15,049 bases of DNA from Armatimonadota bacterium (GTDB taxonomy: Bacteria > Sysuimicrobiota > Sysuimicrobiia > Sysuimicrobiales > VGFF01). The first letter of the stretch is position 1. Every line of letters begins with the position of its first letter. A program made the position numbers and the translations under genes. The stretch is taken from positions 1 to 15,049 of the forward strand of contig VGFF01000046.1 of NCBI GenBank assembly GCA_016868955.1, in the 5' to 3' direction. The notes beneath the pieces are model-generated. The model was not told the DNA's origin. It worked only from the letters and a program-made list of their open reading frames with translations, and did no database searches. Below, in pieces: positions 4,901-13,600 of this stretch.

Positions 4901-6328
4901 ATGCACCTCCGTCCCGGAGTCGATCTTCAGCTTTTTCCGCAGCAGCGGATGGTGCCGAAGCTGATCGCGGTCAACGCCGTCCTCGTTCTGCCGCTTCCTC
5001 TGCTGGAAGCCCGCGTCGATCAGGAAGTCCATACCACTCCGGCGCTGGAGCGAGACTCCGTTCAATGCGCCTCCTGCGGGGCCGAGTTGACCGGCGAGCT
5101 GTGCCCGCAGTGCGGACGAAAGGTCGGCGAGATCGGTCCGGATCTGTCGCCGACGTTGGCCTACGACGCGAGCGACGAGTACGATTCGATGGCGCACGTG
5201 CAGGCCGAGGTGCAACGCCGCCACCTGCTCACGCAGCTGGCGGCGTTGCACCTGAACGGGCGTCGGCACCGCCTCGGCGAATACCTCATCGGCAACCTGG
5301 ACGAGCGCGGTTACCTGACCGCGTCCTTGGACGAGGCGGCCGCGAAGTTCCGGCTCTCCGTCATCGCCGTCGAAAACGTCCTGGCGCTGATCCACAAGTT
5401 CGATCCCGTCGGCGTCGGCGCGCGCAACATCGTTGAGTGTCTGCTGCTGCAGCTTGCCGAGCTGGACCAGTCGCCCGTCAAACTGCTGGCGCAGCGGATC
5501 GTGGAGGAGCACTTGCCGGAGCTGGGCCGCGGCCAGTCCGCGAAGGTCGCCGAGAAGCTGGAGGTTGCGCCGCAAGATGCCCGCGACGCGCACGAATACA
5601 TCAAGGAGAACTTGTATCCGTACCCGGCCGACCGCTACGATGTGACGCGGTTCGGCCGCGGCCGGCTGCGTCCAACCGAGGTCGCGCGGCCCGACGTCAT
5701 GGTCGTTCCGGGAGAGCGCGGCTACACGGCCGAGGTCATCGGATCGCAGACCATGGGGTTGCGGATCAACGACCTGTATCTGTCGTTTTCCAACGACTTA
5801 AGGCGCGCGCCGCACGCGAAGGACCACATCCGCGATCACGTGGCGCGGGCGAAGCTGTTCATCGAGACCGTCAAGCGGCGCAGCCTGACGTTGCGCAGCA
5901 TCGCGTCGGCGATCGTCGAGACGCAGCAGGAGTATTTCCAGCGCGGCGTCGGGCACCTCAAGCCGCTGACGCTCGCGGACATCGCGACGCAGCTGGGGAT
6001 CAGCGAGTCGACGGTCAGTCGAGCCCTGGAAGGCAAGTACGTGCAGCTGCCGAGCGGGCGAGTGGTGTCGTTCGACTTGTTCTTCGACGGATCATTGCCG
6101 ATCAAGGAGCGCATTCGCCAAATTCTCGCCGTGGAGGATCCGAGCAATCCGCTGACCGGCCACTCGATCGCCATCGCCCTCCGCCGGGAGGGCATCCGCA
6201 TCGCGCGGCGAACGGCAGCGAAGTATCGAGAAGAGATGGGCGTGTCCCCTTCGGTCGCGCGCCGCGCCAAGGCGGTCCACGGCGACGAAGCGATGCCGCT
6301 GCGGCGTGGCGCCCTTGGCTATGCTTGA
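4901..6328 (+). CDS. rpoN: RNA polymerase sigma-54 factor with an inserted zinc ribbon
   Basis: The 475-residue protein directs RNA polymerase to -24/-12 promoters and needs an AAA+ activator to open DNA. Region I (residues ~7-51) is recognisable (LQLFPQQRMVPKL ... TPALE) but has few of the usual glutamines. Residues 56-71 hold C-x2-C-x8-C-x2-C (C56, C59, C68, C71), a zinc-ribbon pattern in the place of the variable acidic region II. The core-binding domain follows (NLDERGYLTASLDEAA, FDPVGVGARNIVECLLLQL). The helix-turn-helix region lies near 356-381 (LTLADIATQLGISESTVSRA) and the RpoN box ARRTAAKYRE at 435-444. Total length is normal, so the ribbon replaces rather than adds sequence. No clear Shine-Dalgarno precedes the ATG, which is 7 nt from the activator stub's stop; translational coupling is likely. 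Confidence 0.95.
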   Translation: MHLRPGVDLQLFPQQRMVPKLIAVNAVLVLPLPLLEARVDQEVHTTPALERDSVQCASCGAELTGELCPQCGRKVGEIGPDLSPTLAYDASDEYDSMAHVQAEVQRRHLLTQLAALHLNGRRHRLGEYLIGNLDERGYLTASLDEAAAKFRLSVIAVENVLALIHKFDPVGVGARNIVECLLLQLAELDQSPVKLLAQRIVEEHLPELGRGQSAKVAEKLEVAPQDARDAHEYIKENLYPYPADRYDVTRFGRGRLRPTEVARPDVMVVPGERGYTAEVIGSQTMGLRINDLYLSFSNDLRRAPHAKDHIRDHVARAKLFIETVKRRSLTLRSIASAIVETQQEYFQRGVGHLKPLTLADIATQLGISESTVSRALEGKYVQLPSGRVVSFDLFFDGSLPIKERIRQILAVEDPSNPLTGHSIAIALRREGIRIARRTAAKYREEMGVSPSVARRAKAVHGDEAMPLRRGALGYA

Positions 6329-6357
6329 CGCGACGGGATGAAGACGGGAGGAAGATC

Positions 6358-6633
6358 GTGCCGGTTCGAATCGACGTGCAGCCGACGCCCAACATTCACG
6401 CGCTGAAGTTCGCGCTCGACCGTGCTATCACGCAGGGAAGAAGCCAGACATTCATGACGGCCGAGCAAGCGGCGGCCTCGCCGCTCGCCCAAGCGCTGTT
6501 CGCGGTGCCGGGCGTCAAGATGGTCTTCTTCCTCAACGACTTCGTCACTGTGACGCGGGAGCCGGACGCGGACTGGAACGTCTTAGCCCCGGAGGTGGAG
6601 CGGATCTTGCGCGCCCACTTCGAGACGACGTGA
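6358..6633 (+). CDS. Stand-alone Nfu/NifU N-terminal domain protein
   Basis: The 91-residue protein matches the Nfu N-terminal domain: PTPNIHALKFAL, then FMTAEQAAASPLAQALFAVPGVKMVFFLNDFVTVTRE and DWNVLAPEVERIL. In larger Nfu proteins this domain sits before a C-terminal NifU domain with a CxxC motif that carries a transient iron-sulfur cluster. Here the second domain is absent and the protein has no cysteine, so it cannot hold a cluster by thiolate ligands itself; a helper or partner-binding role is an inference. The GTG start is set by an excellent GGGAGG (6346-6351) 6 nt upstream. It follows rpoN after 29 nt, and its stop overlaps the next gene's start as GTGA. An iron-sulfur protein, the [4Fe-4S]-type methyltransferase, lies at the left edge, but no functional link is implied. 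Confidence 0.85.
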   Translation: MPVRIDVQPTPNIHALKFALDRAITQGRSQTFMTAEQAAASPLAQALFAVPGVKMVFFLNDFVTVTREPDADWNVLAPEVERILRAHFETT

Positions 6634-7259
6634 CGGACAGCTTCTCCCCGTTTTTGCAAGGATGGGTGCTTGGACTGTCCATCGCGGCTCCCGTCGGTCC
6701 CATCGGCGTGTTGTGTATTCGGCGGACGCTCACGCACGGGCGGCGCGCTGGCCTGGCGTCCGGTCTCGGCGCCGCGACGGCCGACGCCGCGTACGGCGCG
6801 ATCGCCGGCTTCGGGCTGACGATGGTGGCGGCGCTGCTCGTGCGCGAGGCCGCGTTCTTGCGCGTGGTCGGCGGCGCGTTTCTCGCGTTTCTCGGCTTGC
6901 GGACGATGTCTTCGGCGCCGGCCCGCGTGGCCGCCGTGGCCGGTGGTCCGAGCATCGCCGGCGCGTACCTTTCGACCTTTTTCCTCACGTTGACGAACCC
7001 GATGACGATCCTGTCGTTCGGTGTCGCGTTCGCCGGCATCCTCGCGCGCGACGCGGCGCGAATCGCGCCGTCGCCAAACCACGGCGCTGCGCTCGTCCTC
7101 GGGGTCTTCGGTGGATCGGTGGCGTGGTGGCTGGCGTTGACGGCCGCCGTCGACCGGCTGCGGGAGCGCCTCGGTGCGATCCACTTGACGTGGATCAATC
7201 GCGTCGCCGGCATGGTGCTCGTCGCGTTCGGACTGGTCTTGATCGCAGGTTCGCCATGA
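6630..7259 (+). CDS. LysE/RhtB-family exporter
   Basis: The 209-residue, very hydrophobic protein shows the LysE family N-terminus: a first helix with GLSIAAPVGPIGVLCIRRTL, then GRRAGLASGLGAATADAAYG. About six membrane helices can be drawn, with a loop rich in Ala/Pro/Arg between the third and fourth. STFFLTLTNPMTILSF in the middle is the second family signature. Members export amino acids or related small molecules across the inner membrane using the proton gradient; the substrate is not readable. The GTG start overlaps the Nfu-like gene's TGA as GTGA, the usual sign of translational coupling, and there is no separate strong Shine-Dalgarno. The length is normal for the family. Confidence 0.88.
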   Translation: MTDSFSPFLQGWVLGLSIAAPVGPIGVLCIRRTLTHGRRAGLASGLGAATADAAYGAIAGFGLTMVAALLVREAAFLRVVGGAFLAFLGLRTMSSAPARVAAVAGGPSIAGAYLSTFFLTLTNPMTILSFGVAFAGILARDAARIAPSPNHGAALVLGVFGGSVAWWLALTAAVDRLRERLGAIHLTWINRVAGMVLVAFGLVLIAGSP

Positions 7260-7344
7260 TCCCACCGGATCGCCGATCGCCTGACGCCACGTCGCGCGGC
7301 CGGCGTTCGATCGCGTCCGCCGCCCCTCGTTCGGAGGTTTCTCG

Positions 7345-7656
7345 ATGCGCATCACCCACGAAGTCGTTGACCACGTCGCGCGTCTCAGCCGATTGGATCT
7401 CACAGACGAAGAGCGGCGCCTGTTCCTCGACCAGCTGAACACGATCCTGTCGTACTTCGCGAAGCTCGACACGCTAGATACCGAGGGCGTCGCGCCGACC
7501 GCGCAGGCACTGGCGGGGGAAAACGTCTTCCGCGCCGACATCGTCACGCCATCCTTGCCGGTCGAAGAGGCGCTGTCGATGGCGCCGGAGTCGCGGGACG
7601 GGCACTTCGTCGTGCCGGCGGTCTTCGAGCCGGACGATCCGGAGCGCACGCGGTAA
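7345..7656 (+). CDS. gatC: Aspartyl/glutamyl-tRNA amidotransferase subunit C
   Basis: The 103-residue protein is a typical GatC: an N-terminal helix ITHEVVDHVARLSRLDLTDEE, a second helix FLDQLNTILSYFAKLDTLDT, the GVAPTAQA turn, an extended region with the frequently seen RAD element, and the C-terminal motif DGHFVVPAVFE. GatC wraps around GatA and stabilises its contact with GatB in the complex that amidates misacylated Glu-tRNA(Gln) and/or Asp-tRNA(Asn) in the cytoplasm. ATG 7345 has a perfect GGAGG (7333-7337) 7 nt upstream. An 85-nt gap separates it from the LysE-family gene; I see no clear promoter in it. The TAA shares its last base with the gatA ATG (TAATG). Confidence 0.96.
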   Translation: MRITHEVVDHVARLSRLDLTDEERRLFLDQLNTILSYFAKLDTLDTEGVAPTAQALAGENVFRADIVTPSLPVEEALSMAPESRDGHFVVPAVFEPDDPERTR

Positions 7657-9107
7657 TGCGGTGGCTCGACGAGCCATATCATCGCCTGCGGCCGCGTCTC
7701 GGCCGGGAGGTTACCCTCAGCGAGCTCGTCGATGCGGCGCTTGCGCGGATCGAATCGCGCGAGCCGAAGGTCCGCGCGTTTCTCGCGGTTACCGGCGATC
7801 AGGCGCGCACGCAGGCGCGCGCCTGGTCCGCTCGCCTCGCCGCCGGTGAGCCGGCCCCACCGCTGCTCGGCATGACCATGGCGCTCAAGGACAATCTGTG
7901 TACGCGCGGCATCCCCACGACGTGCGGATCGCGGATGCTGGCCCGCTTCGTGCCGCCCTACGACGCGACGGTGACGGCGCGGCTGGCCGAGGCCGGCGCG
8001 ATCCTCGTCGGCAAGACGAACCTCGACGAGTTCGCGATGGGATCCTCGACCGAGAACTCGGCGTTCGGTCCCTCCCACAATCCCTGGGACCAGGCCTACG
8101 CGCCGGGCGGCAGCAGCGGCGGATCGGCGGTGGCCGTCGCCGCGCGAGAAGCCATGGCGGCGCTCGGATCGGATACCGGCGGCTCGGTTCGGCTGCCGGC
8201 GGCCTTGTGCGGCGCCGTCGGGCTCAAGCCGACGTACGGCCGCGTCTCGCGATATGGATTGGTCGCATTCGCGTCCTCCCTCGACCAGGTCGGCCCGATC
8301 ACGCGCGACGTCACCGACTGCGCGCTCGTCCTCAACGTGATCGCCGGCCGCGACGAGTTGGATTCGACGTCCGCCGAAGCGTCCGTGCCCGACTTCACGC
8401 GCGCGTTGGCGGGCGGCGTCGCCGGCTTGCGGATTGGCCTGCCGGCAGAGTTCTTCGGACCGGGCCTCGATGCGGCCGTGAAGTCGTCGGTGTTGGCCGC
8501 CGTGCGCTCGTTGGAAGCGGCCGGCGCCCGCGTCCAGGACGTGTCCCTGCCGGCGGTCGAGTACGCGCTGCCGACCTACTGCCTCATTGCCTGCGCCGAG
8601 GTGTCCAGCAACCTCGCGCGTTACGACGGCGTGGCCTACGGGCACCGCGCCGCCGGCGCGAAGGACCTGTACACATTGTGCGCGCGCACGCGGGAAGAAG
8701 GCTTCGGCGCCGAGGCGAAGCGCCGCATCATGCTCGGCACGTTCGCGCTGTCGGCCGGCCACTACGAGGGCTTCTACCGGAAGGCGCAGCAGGTGCGCAC
8801 GCTCCTCCGCGGCGACTTCGAGCGCGCGTTCGCCGAGGTCGACGTCATCGCCGGCCCCGTGGCGCCGACGCCGGGATTTCGACTCGGCGAGAAGACGGCC
8901 GACCCGCTGCAGATGTACCTGATTGACACGTACACTATCCCGGCGAACCTCGCCGGGCTGCCGGCGATCTCCGTGCCGTGCGGATTCGCGGCCGGCCTGC
9001 CGATCGGTCTGCAACTGATCGCGCGAGCGTTCGACGAAGCGACGCTGCTGCGGGCCGCGTTCGCGGTCGAGCAGGCGGTGCCGCCGCTGCCGGAGCCCCC
9101 GCTGTGA
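7656..9107 (+). CDS. gatA: Aspartyl/glutamyl-tRNA amidotransferase subunit A
   Basis: The 483-residue amidase releases ammonia from glutamine and channels it to GatB. The amidase-signature Ser-cisSer-Lys triad is intact: K78 in MALKDN, S153 in the GGSSGGS loop and S177 in GSDTGGS. Other conserved stretches are VGKTNLDEFAMGSSTENSAF and GLKPTYGRVSRYGLVAFASSLDQVG, and the C-terminal NLAGLPAISVPCGF ... LPIGLQLIA. Length is normal for the family. The ATG overlaps the gatC stop by one base, and the TGA overlaps the gatB GTG start by four, so all three subunits are translationally coupled, as expected for a heterotrimer. The N-terminal ~15 residues are less conserved. Confidence 0.97.
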   Translation: MRWLDEPYHRLRPRLGREVTLSELVDAALARIESREPKVRAFLAVTGDQARTQARAWSARLAAGEPAPPLLGMTMALKDNLCTRGIPTTCGSRMLARFVPPYDATVTARLAEAGAILVGKTNLDEFAMGSSTENSAFGPSHNPWDQAYAPGGSSGGSAVAVAAREAMAALGSDTGGSVRLPAALCGAVGLKPTYGRVSRYGLVAFASSLDQVGPITRDVTDCALVLNVIAGRDELDSTSAEASVPDFTRALAGGVAGLRIGLPAEFFGPGLDAAVKSSVLAAVRSLEAAGARVQDVSLPAVEYALPTYCLIACAEVSSNLARYDGVAYGHRAAGAKDLYTLCARTREEGFGAEAKRRIMLGTFALSAGHYEGFYRKAQQVRTLLRGDFERAFAEVDVIAGPVAPTPGFRLGEKTADPLQMYLIDTYTIPANLAGLPAISVPCGFAAGLPIGLQLIARAFDEATLLRAAFAVEQAVPPLPEPPL

Positions 9108-10558
9108 GCCGCCATCGCGCCCTGCTGCGCAACGTCGTCATCGGGCTGGAGATCCACGTTCAGCTGTTGACGCGTTCCAAGATGTTCTGCGGCTGCAGCA
9201 CGCAGTTCGGCGCGCCGCCGAATTCGCAGACGTGCCCGGTCTGCCTCGGGTTGCCCGGCTCGCTGCCGGTGACGAACCGGCGCGCGATCGAGCTCGGCCT
9301 GCGCACCGCGCTGGCGCTGCACTGCGACCTCGGGGAGCGCTCGCAGTTCCACCGAAAGAACTACTACTATCCGGACATTCCGAAGAACTATCAGATCTCG
9401 CAATACCAGTACGGCGTTCATCCGCCGCTGGCCGTCGACGGGTGGATGGAGATCGACATCGAGGGGGAGCTACGGCGGATGGGCATTCGCCGCGTGCACC
9501 TCGAGGAGGACACCGGCAAGCTCGTGCATCCCGAAGGCGCTGACTTCAGCCTCGTCGATTACAACCGCTCCGGCGTGCCGCTCATGGAGGTCGTGACCCA
9601 GCCGGAACTCCGGTCGCCGGCCGAAGCGCGCGTGTTCTTGAACGCGCTGCGACAGATCCTCCAATACGCGGAGGTGTCGATCGGTCGCATGGAGGAAGGT
9701 GCGATGCGCTGCGACGCGAACGTGTCGCTGCGCGGCCCCGACGGCGCGCTCGGGACGCGCACGGAGATCAAGAACCTCAACTCCGTGCGGGCGGTCGAGC
9801 GCGCGCTCGCGTTCGAAGCGCAACGGCAAGCGGAGGTACTGGCGGCGGGCGGGGTCGTCGTCCAAGAGACGCGTCATTGGGACGAGCGTCTCGGCGTCAC
9901 CTTCGGCTCCCGCGGCAAAGAGGAAGCGCACGACTACCGGTACTTTCCCGAGCCCGACCTCGCGCCGATCCGCGTCGATGCTGCTTGGGTGCGCGACGTT
10001 GCCGGTTCTCTGCCGGAGATGCCGGAGGCGCGGGCGCGGCGGTTCGCCGCCGCGTACGGTCTCGGCGAGTACGAGGCGGGGCTCCTCGTCGCGACGAAGA
10101 GCCCCGCCGACTTCTACGAGGCGGCCGTCGCGGCGCACGCCAATCCGAAGGCGATCGCGAATTGGCAGCTCGGCGACGTGGCCGCCTACCTCAACGAGCA
10201 CGCCCTGGAGATCGAAGATCTGCGGTCCCGGCCCGAGCACCTGGCGGCGCTCGTGCGATTGATCGACGACGGCACGATCAGCGGCCGCATCGCCAAGGAG
10301 GTCCTCGCCGAGATGCTGGCGGGCGGCGAAGAGCCGGAGACCATCGTTGGCCGGCGCGGCTGGGTCCAAATCAGCGACGAGGATGCGTTGCGAGAGGCGA
10401 TTTCCGCTGTGATCGCCTCCCACCCGGGGCCGGTCGCCGACGTGCGATCGGGCAAGGAGAAAGCGATCGGATTCCTCGTCGGACAGGTCATGAAGCGCAC
10501 GCGGGGGAAGGCGAACCCGGGCGTCGTCAATCGGCTGTTGAAGCAGGCCTTGGGCTAA
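9104..10558 (+). CDS. gatB: Aspartyl/glutamyl-tRNA amidotransferase subunit B
   Basis: The 484-residue GatB binds the misacylated tRNA, phosphorylates the side-chain carboxylate with ATP and accepts the ammonia from GatA. The cradle domain starts with VIGLEIHVQLLTRSKMFC. A zinc-binding set is present: C29, C31, C44 and C47 (MFCGCS ... QTCPVCLG). Family blocks include RKNYYYPDIPKNYQISQYQ, RVHLEEDTGKLVH, DYNRSGVPLMEVVT and MRCDANVSLR, and DYRYFPEPDL. The C-terminal ~150 residues are the helical and YqeY-like tRNA-binding tail, ending GKANPGVVNRLLKQAL. The GTG start is fixed by the GTGA overlap with gatA; longer upstream frames would run inside gatA. Presence of GatCAB implies indirect synthesis of Gln-tRNA(Gln) and/or Asn-tRNA(Asn). 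Confidence 0.97.
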   Translation: MSRHRALLRNVVIGLEIHVQLLTRSKMFCGCSTQFGAPPNSQTCPVCLGLPGSLPVTNRRAIELGLRTALALHCDLGERSQFHRKNYYYPDIPKNYQISQYQYGVHPPLAVDGWMEIDIEGELRRMGIRRVHLEEDTGKLVHPEGADFSLVDYNRSGVPLMEVVTQPELRSPAEARVFLNALRQILQYAEVSIGRMEEGAMRCDANVSLRGPDGALGTRTEIKNLNSVRAVERALAFEAQRQAEVLAAGGVVVQETRHWDERLGVTFGSRGKEEAHDYRYFPEPDLAPIRVDAAWVRDVAGSLPEMPEARARRFAAAYGLGEYEAGLLVATKSPADFYEAAVAAHANPKAIANWQLGDVAAYLNEHALEIEDLRSRPEHLAALVRLIDDGTISGRIAKEVLAEMLAGGEEPETIVGRRGWVQISDEDALREAISAVIASHPGPVADVRSGKEKAIGFLVGQVMKRTRGKANPGVVNRLLKQALG

Positions 10559-10572
10559 CCCGCCGCGCGGGT
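10558..10572. other. Small hairpin just after gatB
   Basis: ACCCGC-CGC-GCGGGT forms a perfect 6-bp stem with a 3-nt loop, starting on the last base of the gatB stop. No T-run follows, so an intrinsic terminator is only weakly suggested. It may mark the end of the gatCAB transcript or protect its 3' end. Confidence 0.35.
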
Positions 10573-10582
10573 ACCTTCCCTG

Positions 10583-10588
10583 TAGAAT
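10583..10588 (+). promoter_or_regulatory. Candidate -10 box before dnaE
   Basis: TAGAAT (5 of 6 to TATAAT) lies 13 nt before the dnaE ATG and is followed at once by AGGGGGGAC. No -35 is evident. GGGG-GGA-CCCC (10591-10601) could also fold into a 4-bp stem over the ribosome-binding site. The resemblance to 3435-3446 raises the chance that it is real. Confidence 0.33.
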
Positions 10589-10601
10589 AGGGGGGGACCC
10601 C

Positions 10602-13600
10602 ATGGCCGAGTTCGTGCACCTCCACCTCCACACCGAGTATTCGCTGCTCGACGGGCACAGCCGCATCGATCCGCTGCTGGCGCGCGCGGCCGGTCTTGGC
10701 ATGGGCGCCATCGGCGTCACCGACCACGGTGCCATGTACGGCGTCGTCGAGTTCTACAAGAAGGCGCTGCGCGGTCACGGCATCCGCCCGATCCTCGGCG
10801 TCGAGGCGTACCAGGCGATGCGCCGCCACACCGACCGCGACCCTCGGCTGGACAACACGGCCTATCACCTGACGTTGCTCGCGCGCGATGACGAGGGCTA
10901 CCGCAACCTCATGCGGCTGATCACGACCGCCCACCTGGACGGGTTCTACTACCGGCCGCGCATCGATAAGGAGCTACTGGCGGCGCACAGCCGCGGCGTG
11001 ATTTGCTTGTCCGGCTGCATGCAGAGCGAGATCAGCCAGCGCTTGCTGTCGGGCGACGAGGCGGGAGCGCGGCAGGCCGCCGCCGTATTTCGAGACCTGT
11101 TCGAGCCCGGCTCGTTCTTCCTCGAGCTGCAGAACCAAGGCATCGCAGAGCAGAAGGGCCTGATGCTCTCGCTGATCCAGCTCGCGCGCGACCTCGATCT
11201 TCCCCTCGTCGCGACGAACGACGTTCACTACGTTGCACCGGAGGACGCCGAAGCCCAGGACGCACTAATGTGCATCCAGATGGGCAAGACCCTCAACGAT
11301 CCCGACCGCCCGAAGCTCGGCGACGTCCCGCAGTTCTACTTGAAGAGCGCCGAGGAGATGGCGGCGATCTTCGCCGAGCTTCCGCAGGCGATCCGCAACA
11401 CGCGCGAGATCGCCGATCGCTGCCACGTCACGATCGAGCTCGATCAGCCGAAGCTGCCGGACTTTCCCGTGCCGTCAGGCTTCACGCCGCAGGCGTACCT
11501 GCGGCACCTCTGCGAGCGCGGCGTCAACCGCTTGTATCCGGTGATCACGCGCGAGATCGAGGAGCGTCTCGACTACGAGCTTTCGGTTATCGGCAAGATG
11601 GGTTACGCGCCTTACTTCTTGATCGTCCAAGACTTCGTCAACTTCGCGCGTAGCCGCGCGATCTATACGACCGTCCGCGGTTCGGCCGCCGGCTCGCTTG
11701 TCCTCTACGCCTGCGGCGTCACCGACGTCGACCCGCTGGCCTATAAGCTTCCGTTCGACCGCTTCTTGAATCTCGAACGGTACACGCTGCCGGACATCGA
11801 CGTCGACTTCATGGACACGCGGCGCGACGAAGTCATCCGCTACGTCATGCAGAAGTACGGCGAGGATCACGTCGCCCAGATCATCACCTTCGGCACGATG
11901 AAGGCGCGCCAGGCGGTCCGCGACGTCGGCCGGGCCTTGGGCATGTCCTACGGAGACGTCGACCGCATCGCCAAACGCGTTCCGCAGACGGCGACCCTGC
12001 AGGAGGCGCTGGAAACCGACGCCGACCTCGTGAAGATGACCGAGGACAACGAGCAGGTGAAGAAGCTCGTCGACCTCGCCCGGCGCATGGAAGGCGTGTC
12101 GCGCAATGCCGGCACGCACGCCGCCGGCGTCATCATCTCGCGCGACCCGCTCGCCGACAGCGTGCCCTTGACGCGCGGCAAGGACGACGTCGTGATGACG
12201 CAGTTCGACATGACGAGCGTCGCCGACATCGGCCTGCTGAAGTTCGACTTCCTCGGCCTGACGTACCTGACGATCCTCGACGCGTCAGTCCGCATCATCC
12301 ACGAGAAGCGCGGCGTCGAGATCGACCTGCAGAAGCTGCCGCTCGACGACGCCAAGACGTACGCGCTGCTGTCGTCGGGCGAGACGACCGGCGTGTTCCA
12401 GCTGGAGTCGTCGGGCATGCGCCGCTATCTGATGGAGCTGAGGCCGAGCGACATCCAGGACATCATGGTCATGGTCGCGTTGTTTCGGCCGGGACCGATG
12501 GCGAACATCCCGTCCTACATCCGGCGCAAGCACGGCAAGGAGAAGGTCACGTACCTGCATCCGGTGCTCAAGCCCGTGCTGAAGGACACGTACGGCGTGA
12601 TGGTCTATCAGGAAGACATCATGACCGTCGCGCAGGCGATGGCCGGCTACACCCTCGCCGAAGCCGACGTGCTCTGCTACGCGATCCGCAAGAAGATCAA
12701 GGACAAGCTGCTGGCGCAACGCGAGAAGTTCGTCGCCGGGGCGCGGGCGCAGAACATTCCCAAGGAGACGGTCGACAAGGTCTTCGAACAGTTCGAGCCG
12801 TTCGCGCGCTACGGATTCAACCGCGCGCACGCCGCCTGCTACGGCCTGATCGCGTACTACACGGCCTACCTGAAGGCGAACTATCCGGCCGAGTACATGA
12901 CCGCGGTGCTGACGGCCGACAGCGGCAACCTCGACCGCATCGGGCTCGACGTCGAGGAGTGCCGGCGGATGGGCCTGTCCGTCCTGCCGCCGGACGTCAA
13001 CGAGTCGGAGTCCGGATTCACCGCCGTCAATCCGACGACGATCCGGTTCGGGCTGGCGACAATCAAGAACGTCGGCATCGGCGCCGTCGACGACGTCATG
13101 CGGGCGCGGCGCGACGGCGGCGCGTTCCGATCCCTCTACGACTTCTGCGTCCGCGTCGACGGACGCCTCGTCACGAAGCGCGTCATCGAGAGCCTCATCA
13201 AGGGCGGCGCGTTCGATTCGCTGGGCAGCCGCGCCGCGTTGCTCGCCGGCTTGGACGGCGCCGTCGACTTCGGGGCGCGGCGGGCACGGAGCAAGGACGA
13301 AGCGCAGACGGGCCTGTTCCAGTTCTCCGCCGAAGAGGAAGCGCCGCCGCCGCTCCCGGACGCGGAACCGTTCGGCGAGCGCGAGACGCTGGCCATGGAG
13401 CGGGAGATGCTCGGCCTGTACCTCACGGGTCACCCGGTGCGGTTGTGGCAGGCTCAGCTGGAGCGGAAGACGCGTCACCGCATCGCCGATCTGAGCGGCA
13501 TGAACGATCGCGAAGAGGTCGTCGTCGGCGGCATCGTCACGCACTTCAAGCCGATGGTGACCAAGCAGAGCGGCGCCCGGATGGCCGTGGTCACGTTGGA

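Noticed and set aside
5437..6357. Upstream in-frame extension of the Nfu-like protein
   Set aside because: It runs inside rpoN in the wrong frame; GTG 6358 has an ideal Shine-Dalgarno and the family N-terminus begins there.
7256..7438. 61-codon frame starting with ATGA overlap at the LysE-family stop
   Set aside because: The ATGA junction is suggestive, but the frame runs on inside gatC, has no domain and an Arg/Ser-rich composition.
6396..9014. 872-codon open frame on the minus strand
   Set aside because: It lies antisense to nfu-like, lysE-like, gatC and gatA, which have clear homology. Its translation is Arg/Ala/Gly/Asp-rich without domains, as expected of shadow frames in GC-rich genes.
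8978..9103. Longer ATG start for gatB inside gatA
   Set aside because: The extra 42 residues are Arg/Ala-rich shadow sequence; GatB homology starts just after the GTG at 9104.
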